Origin: Verrucomicrobiota bacterium
Lineage (GTDB): Bacteria; Verrucomicrobiota; Verrucomicrobiia; Opitutales; Opitutaceae
Direction: 5' to 3'
DNA: 11,293 nucleotides
NCBI GenBank assembly: GCA_003694825.1
Contig: RFJS01000548.1
Location: 1 to 11,293, forward strand
In this document: in pieces, positions 6,136-11,293 of the stretch
How the letters are laid out: every line of letters begins with the position of its first letter
Position numbering within the stretch: the stretch's first letter is position 1
The notes under the pieces: model-generated
What the model was told of the DNA's origin: nothing
The model's input: the letters and a program-made list of their open reading frames with translations, nothing else
Database searches by the model: none
Position numbers and translations under genes: made by a program

Positions 6136-7385
6136 ATACAGAGCGTCCTGTCATCCCCCCCGAAACACGATCGCGCCGGATCAAGGTCGGCGTCGTCGGC
6201 TGCGGCGTCGTCGCCACAGCCTACTATCTGCCCTATCTGCGCCGCCAGCCGGACGCGGAAATCGTCGCCGTCTGCGACACCCGGCCCGCCCGCACCGCCG
6301 CCTGCGTCCGTCTTTTCGGAGCGAAGGAGGCCTACTCGGACTACTACGAGATGATCCGACGGGCCGACATCGAATGCGTCTTCATTCTCACCGCTCCCGG
6401 CACGCATGTCGATTTCACGCTCGCCGCGCTCGAGGCCGGAAAGCACGTGCTGCTGCAGAAGCCGATGGCGCTCGACCTCGCCGGCGCCGAACGCATCGTC
6501 GAAGCGACCCGACGAACCCGGCTCAAGGTCCTCGTCGAGCCCTCGGACCACTCGCCCATCGACCCGGTTTACGCCCATCTGCGCGACCTGATCCGCAAAG
6601 GCGTGCTCGGCGAGCCCTACTACTTCAACCTCATGCCGAAGGGGCCCGAACACGAACACCCCTCCCTCGGCGGCAATCCCTACGGCGAGGGCGCCTTCTA
6701 CGCCAAAGACAGCGGCGGCATCCTCTTCGATTTTCCCTACGGGCCCACCCAGATCGTCACGCTGCTGGGACCTTGCAAACGCGTCTCCGGCAACGCCCGC
6801 TGCGCCAAACCTGACCGCGCCATCGTGGACGACCGGCACTACGACGCCTTTCTCGAGCAATGCACCGATCCCGACGCGTGCAATTACTGGACGCTCGTCT
6901 CCAGTCTGCCACGCGATCGTCCGGTGCAAATGCAGGCGCCCGACACGGTCTTCTGCACCTACGACCTCGCGGAGGGCTGGCATGGCGTTTTCCATACGCC
7001 GCGGATCTTTCTGCCGACGCTCAAAGGCACGTCCTACGGGGATTTCCAGGCTTTCGGCACCGAGGGCAACCTCGTCTTCGGCGCGGGCTACCGCGCCTCG
7101 ATCATCTCGCATCATCGCGCATTGCTGCCCCACGTCGACGACGACGGCTGGTACCACATTCCCGAGACCGCCGACTGGTCCAGGGCCACCTGGCCGATCC
7201 CGCCGGAGGGGGCATTCAACTACTACCACGAATCCACCCGCCACCTGCTCGACTGCATCCACGACGACGTCGACCCGATCGTCAACGTCGAGTGGGGCCG
7301 GCACATCACCGAAATGATGTGGGGCGCCATCGAGTCGTCCCGCACCGGCCGCGTCTATCACATGACCACCACCGTGGACTGGTAG
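6132..7385 (+). CDS. Gfo/Idh/MocA-family NAD(P)-dependent oxidoreductase, variant active site
   Basis: This 417-residue cytoplasmic dehydrogenase probably oxidises or reduces a sugar or sugar derivative. The N-terminal Rossmann domain shows VGVVG23-C-G25-VVA28 followed by strand VAVCD. The family's EKP appears as Q109-K110-P111, keeping the catalytic-type Lys. The C-terminal alpha/beta domain starts around GVLGEPYYF. The segment usually read as GGGxxxDxGxHxxD is here SGGILFD200FPYGPTQ, so by eye the catalytic His aligns with Gly204 and the last Asp with Gln207. This may mean a different catalytic residue or a non-redox role. The extra N-terminal ~16 residues lack signal-peptide character. The ATG overlaps the preceding stop (ATGA), which implies coupled translation with the nucleoside-hydrolase-like protein. 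Together they may form a two-step reaction. The superfamily is confident; the substrate is unknown. Confidence 0.87.
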   Translation: MNTERPVIPPETRSRRIKVGVVGCGVVATAYYLPYLRRQPDAEIVAVCDTRPARTAACVRLFGAKEAYSDYYEMIRRADIECVFILTAPGTHVDFTLAALEAGKHVLLQKPMALDLAGAERIVEATRRTRLKVLVEPSDHSPIDPVYAHLRDLIRKGVLGEPYYFNLMPKGPEHEHPSLGGNPYGEGAFYAKDSGGILFDFPYGPTQIVTLLGPCKRVSGNARCAKPDRAIVDDRHYDAFLEQCTDPDACNYWTLVSSLPRDRPVQMQAPDTVFCTYDLAEGWHGVFHTPRIFLPTLKGTSYGDFQAFGTEGNLVFGAGYRASIISHHRALLPHVDDDGWYHIPETADWSRATWPIPPEGAFNYYHESTRHLLDCIHDDVDPIVNVEWGRHITEMMWGAIESSRTGRVYHMTTTVDW

Positions 7386-7438
7386 CCGCGTCCTCCCCGG
7401 CGCGGCGCCACCCGCACCCCCTGCTGCGCTACCCCGCG

Positions 7439-8797
7439 ATGCAACCCCCAATTCGACTCCGATGGCGACACGGCTTGATGCCGCTCGTGCTTGCCACCTC
7501 GCTTGCCGGTTCCGCGAATGCGCAACCCGCCCGCCCGGAAGATGCCTTTCTCTGGCCGGAGGCCGGGGCCGTTTTCACCGAAAACATTCGACTGATGACC
7601 GGTGATGACTGGCGCGTGACCGACCCGGGCGCAGCCCGTTTCTACCCGGAAGCCGTGCGCAACTTCCTGCCCAACCCGCGCCTCGACCTGCCCACCGATT
7701 TCGCGGGAGGGCGGCCGACGGCCGCGGCCCTCATCATCGACTACTGGTCGGGACACCCCGGCACCGTCGACAAGCGGGTGCGCCTCAACGACGGCCCCTG
7801 GCTTCCGCTCGAAGACGGCCTCGCCGGCATCGCCGCCGAGGAAAGCCACAAGGCGGTCGCCCAGCACAACCCCGTGCTGCCGTGGCCGATCGATCGCCTC
7901 AACGACGGCACGAACACCATCGAGGGCAGCTGCGGCCCCAACGGCTTCAACTGGGGACAGTGGGGATGGAACGCCGTGCTGCTGCGGGTATTCCTCGATC
8001 CGGAAACCACGCCCCCCCATCCCGCGAGATTGAACGTTCCCGACAGCGACGGCCAACTGCCCGAACAACCGGTCCTCGCAATCGATGCTCCCGAGACAGC
8101 GCCCGCGATCACGGAAGTGCGCTTCTACGCGCGCTGCGCCGAGGCGCCGGATTGGGATGGCGACGGCCGTTTCGGTGGCTGGCAGGGTTTTTTCCATGCC
8201 GGTGCCTGGGAAGCGCACATCGGCACCATCACCCGCCCGCCGTGGCGCCAGCGCTGGGACACGACCTGGCTGCCTGACCAGCCGCCCGGCGGCATCGCCC
8301 TGGTCGCTCACGTGCGCGACGCTCGCGGCGTCTGGACCGTCACCCCCGTCGTCGATGGGCTGTCGCTGCTCCGGGACGGGCGTTCGGTGACGATGCACCG
8401 GCCCCATCGCGTCATGCCGTTCTTCTGGGTGCGCGACGGTCGCGTGAAGAGCGCCGTCATCCCGGTGCCGTTGGACACCGAGCTGCGCTCCGTCCGGGCG
8501 GCCCGTCTGCACATCCGCGGCTGGAACCTCCGCAACAACGAACAGGCGTTCACGCCGATGCGGATCAACACCGGTCCATGGCTGAGCTGCGTCACCGGCC
8601 GCGATCATGGATTCAGCCAGCATCTCTTCGCCATCGATCCCGCTCTGTTGCAGGCCGGCGACAACCTCGTCAGCTTCACCTCGAGCACGCGCCACCATGG
8701 CGCCGAAATCCTCTGGCCCGGGCCGACGCTGCTCCTCGAGCACGATCCCACGCCCCCCCGCCCCCTGCCCGGCGGCAAATCGGGACACGTCCCGTAA
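7439..8797 (+). CDS. Secreted protein of unknown function with duplicated beta-rich modules around an Ig-like module
   Basis: I do not recognise a named family for this 452-residue protein. Residues 1-28 form a signal peptide (RLRWRHG, then a LMPLVLATSLAG core, then ANA before Gln). Module A (~60-190) contains N117-DGPWL, then LNDGTN159-TI and a Trp-rich strand at W175-V184. Module B (~330-440) repeats this order: N377-TGPWL, LQAGDN409-LV, and a closing Leu-rich strand after HHGAEILWPGP. Between them, an Ig-like module (~222-310) begins VRFYARC and holds D238-W-D240-G-D242-GR, an acidic calcium-site-like loop, followed by WDTTWLPDQPPGG and VAHVRDARG. The pattern suggests carbohydrate-binding or adhesive beta-sandwiches; no catalytic pair is obvious. 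It follows the oxidoreductase gene by 53 bp and is probably co-transcribed. The start gives a good signal peptide; ATG 7478 would lose its positive part. Confidence 0.8.
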   Translation: MQPPIRLRWRHGLMPLVLATSLAGSANAQPARPEDAFLWPEAGAVFTENIRLMTGDDWRVTDPGAARFYPEAVRNFLPNPRLDLPTDFAGGRPTAAALIIDYWSGHPGTVDKRVRLNDGPWLPLEDGLAGIAAEESHKAVAQHNPVLPWPIDRLNDGTNTIEGSCGPNGFNWGQWGWNAVLLRVFLDPETTPPHPARLNVPDSDGQLPEQPVLAIDAPETAPAITEVRFYARCAEAPDWDGDGRFGGWQGFFHAGAWEAHIGTITRPPWRQRWDTTWLPDQPPGGIALVAHVRDARGVWTVTPVVDGLSLLRDGRSVTMHRPHRVMPFFWVRDGRVKSAVIPVPLDTELRSVRAARLHIRGWNLRNNEQAFTPMRINTGPWLSCVTGRDHGFSQHLFAIDPALLQAGDNLVSFTSSTRHHGAEILWPGPTLLLEHDPTPPRPLPGGKSGHVP

Positions 8798-8804
8798 ATT
8801 TTGC
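8781..8804 (+). terminator. Possible intrinsic terminator overlapping the end of the unknown secreted gene
   Basis: CGGGA-CACG-TCCCG at 8781-8794 has perfect 5-bp arms, extendable to six with a 2-base loop. It is followed directly by TAAATTTT, which contains the stop codon of the preceding gene. The stem is short and the T-run is broken, so termination would be weak. If real, it would separate the final beta-helix gene as its own transcription unit. The remaining gap up to 8891 holds no clear promoter. Confidence 0.3.
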
Positions 8805-8891
8805 GTCATCAGCTTCGCGATCCTGCCGAGAGAAGATCACACTGCCAAAAGGCCGCGCCGATCTCCCCGAGCCTGAAACGCCATCAAGCCC

Positions 8892-11293
8892 ATGCCCGCC
8901 CGTTCCGTGAAAACGCCTGACAAGCCACGCTCCTCCAAACGCCACGACGGCCGCTTGAGCGCCCTGCTTCCAGCCATTCTCTTCGTCTCCGCCATCCATG
9001 CCTCCGCGGCCACCTACCACGTGGCGCCGGGAGGGGACGACACCAACCCGGGAACGTCCGACGCTCCCTGGGCGACGATCGCCAGGGCGGCCGACACCCT
9101 CCAGGCCGGTGATACCGTCATCATCCGCGGTGGGACCTATCCAATCACCGAGCCGATCGTTCCGAAAAATTCCGGCACCCCGGATAATTGGATCCACTAC
9201 GTGGGCGCTCCCGGCGAAACGGTGATCATCGATGCGAACGACCGATTCGTCGACTCCGGCACCAGCCTGCGCGACGAGGGCGCCTTCCAGATCGAGGGCC
9301 GCGTCTATCTGCGGATCGTCAATCTCGAGATACGCAACTCGCACAACGCCGGCTTCATGATCCGCGGTGCTCCGCCCGCCGACGATCGTCCGGAAACCCT
9401 CTCCGAAACCCATCACATCGAACTGCTCGCCTGCCGCACGAGCGGGACCTTTTCCTCCGGCATCGGCGCGTGGTTTGCCGATCACATCCGCATCCTCGGA
9501 TGCACCGTGGAGGGCGCCAACGACCCCGCCCTGCGACAGCCGGCCCCCAACGACGCGACCGGTCCCCACGAGGCGCTCACCATCGCCCGCTGCCGCTACT
9601 TCGAGGTCGGCTGGAATCATGTCCTCGACGGATTCAAAGAGGGCATCAACGTCAAGGGCGTCTCCCGCGACGGACTCGTCCATCACAACACCGTGCACGG
9701 TCACGCCCGGCAGGGCCTCTACGTCGATGCCCGTCTCGGCCCCTACCCGCCCATCCCAGGCCTGAGCCGGACTGAGCACCTGACCTTCGCCCACAACCTC
9801 TCCTTCGACAACGAATGGGGCATGGCCATCGCCGCAGAAGAAACATCCGGCCAGCTCTACGACCTCGTCGTGGTCGGCAACCTTTTCGTGAACAACCGCG
9901 GTTCCGGCCTGTTTTTCGCCACCTGGGCAGAGCAGGGGCCGATGGAAAAAATCACCCTCGCCCACAACGCGGCCGTTGGAAACGGCTCCGCGGGCCATTG
10001 GGCGGGCGTGACCGGCGGTTTCGATCTGCGCTCGGCCAACGTCACCGATGTCGCGCTCATCAACAACCTCGCCGCCTTCAATCACGACTTCGGAATCGGC
10101 ACCTTCGCCGATCCCACGACCGAATCCGCCGCGCTCGCCGATCGCGGCATCACGGTCAGCCACAACGCCGTTTTTCCGTCCACGGACGTCCACCACGATG
10201 GCGGAGCAGGCTTCGGCCCGTTGCACAGCAACGACGGCCTCGAGGCCATCACTGCCGATCCGCGGCTCATCGCGCCGGCGATCGGCTACTTCCAGCTCGA
10301 GCCCGACTCCCCCGTCCTCGCCCCGCCCGCCTCGCTCGCCCCGCTCCCCGATCCGGGCGAGCTTCCCCACCCGTTCGCGGCATTGCCCTCCGCCCGCGGC
10401 GCTCTCGGGTCGGAGGTCAGCCAGGCGCACCCCGTCATCGCCGTCGAGCCCGCCGGCGACGAAGCTGCTGTCATCCTTTGGGCCGCCCCGCCCCAGAGTA
10501 TCGGAGGACTGGAGACATCTGCCACACTGACCTCCTGGCAGCTCGCCGCCGTCCAGAGCCCGGCGTTGACAGTGTCCGGCGTCAAAGTCGTCTCCCCTCC
10601 GGCCGGCACCAACCTTTTCGTGCGTTGGCGCACGGAGGATGCCTCGCCCTTCCGCAGCGCTCTCGCCGCCCTGGAGCCACAACCTTCCGGCCGTCTATTC
10701 AATCTCTCCACCCGCGGGCGTGTCATCGACGACACCCGCATCATGATCGCGGGCTTCGTCCTCAAAGGCGCAGGGAATCGCGAGGTTCTCATTCGCGCGG
10801 CCGGACCGACCCTCAGCGATCCCCTCGGCGTCGCCAACGCTCATCCCGACCCGGCCGTGATCGTGTTCGACTCCGCCGGCGTTGCGATTGCCGTCAACGA
10901 TGATTGGACACCCGCGGAAGTAGGCGACATGGCCGGCGCCTTCGGCGCTTTCGACTTTCAGCCGGACTCCCGCGACGCCGCCCTGCGGCTCACCCTCGCC
11001 GAGGGGCCCTACACCGCGCATGTCCTCGGCGCCGGCGACGGCATCAGCCTGGTGGAAATCTACACCGGCGACACCGGGCCGGCTCTGGTCAATCTCTCCA
11101 CCCGCGGGTGGGCCGGGCGCGGCGACGAGGTCATCATCCCCGGCATCGTTGTCAGCGGTGGCGGCCGGCAGCTTCTCATCCGCGCGGCCGGACCGGCGCT
11201 TGCCGAGGCGCTTCCGAACGCGCTCGCCGATCCGCAACTCAACATCCTTGACGGAGCGGGCACGCCGATCATCGCCAACGATGATTGGGAAGA
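8892..11293 (+). CDS. Secreted right-handed beta-helix protein with C-terminal NLSTRG repeats (3' end outside window)
   Basis: The frame is open from ATG 8892 to the window edge, giving 800 residues without a stop. The signal peptide spans ~1-39, with a basic stretch, then LSALLPAILFVSAI and cleavage after ASA. Residues ~42-90 (TYHVAPGGDDTNPGT, DTVIIRGGTY) match the DUF1565-like opening of secreted parallel beta-helix proteins. A helix of ~400 residues follows, with repeated HN..N turns such as FAHNLSFDN, VVGNLFVNN and LINNLAAFN. Such folds include pectate-lyase-like polysaccharide lyases, epimerases and hydrolases; I cannot identify a catalytic set, so activity is open. After a linker (~520-600) come a complete ~130-residue repeat and part of a second. 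A further membrane or sorting segment may lie outside the window. It follows the previous gene by 94 bp, probably as part of the same glycan locus. Confidence 0.82.
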   Translation, partial: MPARSVKTPDKPRSSKRHDGRLSALLPAILFVSAIHASAATYHVAPGGDDTNPGTSDAPWATIARAADTLQAGDTVIIRGGTYPITEPIVPKNSGTPDNWIHYVGAPGETVIIDANDRFVDSGTSLRDEGAFQIEGRVYLRIVNLEIRNSHNAGFMIRGAPPADDRPETLSETHHIELLACRTSGTFSSGIGAWFADHIRILGCTVEGANDPALRQPAPNDATGPHEALTIARCRYFEVGWNHVLDGFKEGINVKGVSRDGLVHHNTVHGHARQGLYVDARLGPYPPIPGLSRTEHLTFAHNLSFDNEWGMAIAAEETSGQLYDLVVVGNLFVNNRGSGLFFATWAEQGPMEKITLAHNAAVGNGSAGHWAGVTGGFDLRSANVTDVALINNLAAFNHDFGIGTFADPTTESAALADRGITVSHNAVFPSTDVHHDGGAGFGPLHSNDGLEAITADPRLIAPAIGYFQLEPDSPVLAPPASLAPLPDPGELPHPFAALPSARGALGSEVSQAHPVIAVEPAGDEAAVILWAAPPQSIGGLETSATLTSWQLAAVQSPALTVSGVKVVSPPAGTNLFVRWRTEDASPFRSALAALEPQPSGRLFNLSTRGRVIDDTRIMIAGFVLKGAGNREVLIRAAGPTLSDPLGVANAHPDPAVIVFDSAGVAIAVNDDWTPAEVGDMAGAFGAFDFQPDSRDAALRLTLAEGPYTAHVLGAGDGISLVEIYTGDTGPALVNLSTRGWAGRGDEVIIPGIVVSGGGRQLLIRAAGPALAEALPNALADPQLNILDGAGTPIIANDDWE
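10695..11293 (+). repeat. Tandem ~130-residue NLSTRG repeat: one full copy and one partial copy
   Basis: Copy 1 runs from L602 (10695) and copy 2 from L732 (11085), the latter cut by the window end. Both read L(F/V)NLSTRG, then an IxGFV/GIVV strand, LIRAAGPxL, DP, and finally NDDW. DNA identity is high at three places: 18 bp at 10701-10718 and 11091-11108, 15 bp at 10794-10808 and 11181-11195, and 12 bp at 10896-10907 and 11277-11288. The start-to-start distances of these (390, 387 and 381 bp) show small indels between the copies. I associate such repeats with the C-terminal ends of large secreted Verrucomicrobiota proteins; their function is not known to me. Confidence 0.75.

Noticed and set aside
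1..11293. tRNA or rRNA genes, CRISPR arrays, insertion sequences, attachment sites
   Set aside because: I looked for cloverleaf-type sequences, regularly spaced short repeats and transposase motifs with terminal inverted repeats and found none.

Overview
The window is G+C-rich bacterial DNA with seven genes, all on the + strand, and no mobile element, RNA gene or CRISPR array that I can see. It looks like a carbohydrate-catabolism locus of a Verrucomicrobiota-type bacterium, with Opitutales the best guess. This rests on gene content (a GH78-like rhamnosidase, a clan GH-A glycosidase, a sugar-ester esterase, a Gfo/Idh/MocA oxidoreductase, a secreted beta-helix protein), on C-terminal 'NLSTRG' repeats of a kind I associate with that phylum, and on starts that almost all lack a Shine-Dalgarno sequence. 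The taxonomy is inference.

Layout. Positions 1-426 are a less G+C-rich upstream region without a convincing gene. It holds a pair of overlapping dyads at 392-410, just before the first start codon. Genes 1-3 form a tight set: a cytoplasmic GH78-like alpha-L-rhamnosidase (427-2811), a secreted GH140/DUF4038-like or GH5-like glycosidase (2808-4163, ATGA overlap) and a cytoplasmic BD-FAE/acetyl-xylan-esterase-like alpha/beta hydrolase (4190-5089). After a 128-bp gap come a divergent nucleoside-hydrolase-fold protein (5218-6135) and a Gfo/Idh/MocA oxidoreductase (6132-7385, ATGA overlap). A secreted protein with no family I can name follows (7439-8797). It is built of two similar beta-rich modules around an Ig-like module. 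Last is a secreted right-handed beta-helix protein (8892 to beyond the window end) whose C-terminus carries a roughly 130-residue repeat.

How they may work together (inference): the beta-helix protein and the glycosidase would attack a rhamnose-containing plant or algal polysaccharide outside the cytoplasm. The duplicated beta-sandwich protein could bind or trim it. Imported oligosaccharides would be de-esterified and de-rhamnosylated inside by genes 3 and 1. The oxidoreductase and the nucleoside-hydrolase-like enzyme would process the released sugar or glycoside. No transporter, regulator or sugar kinase is in the window, so the substrate cannot be fixed from this sequence. The most novel points are the unnamed duplicated protein (gene 6) and the variant active-site motifs in genes 4 and 5.
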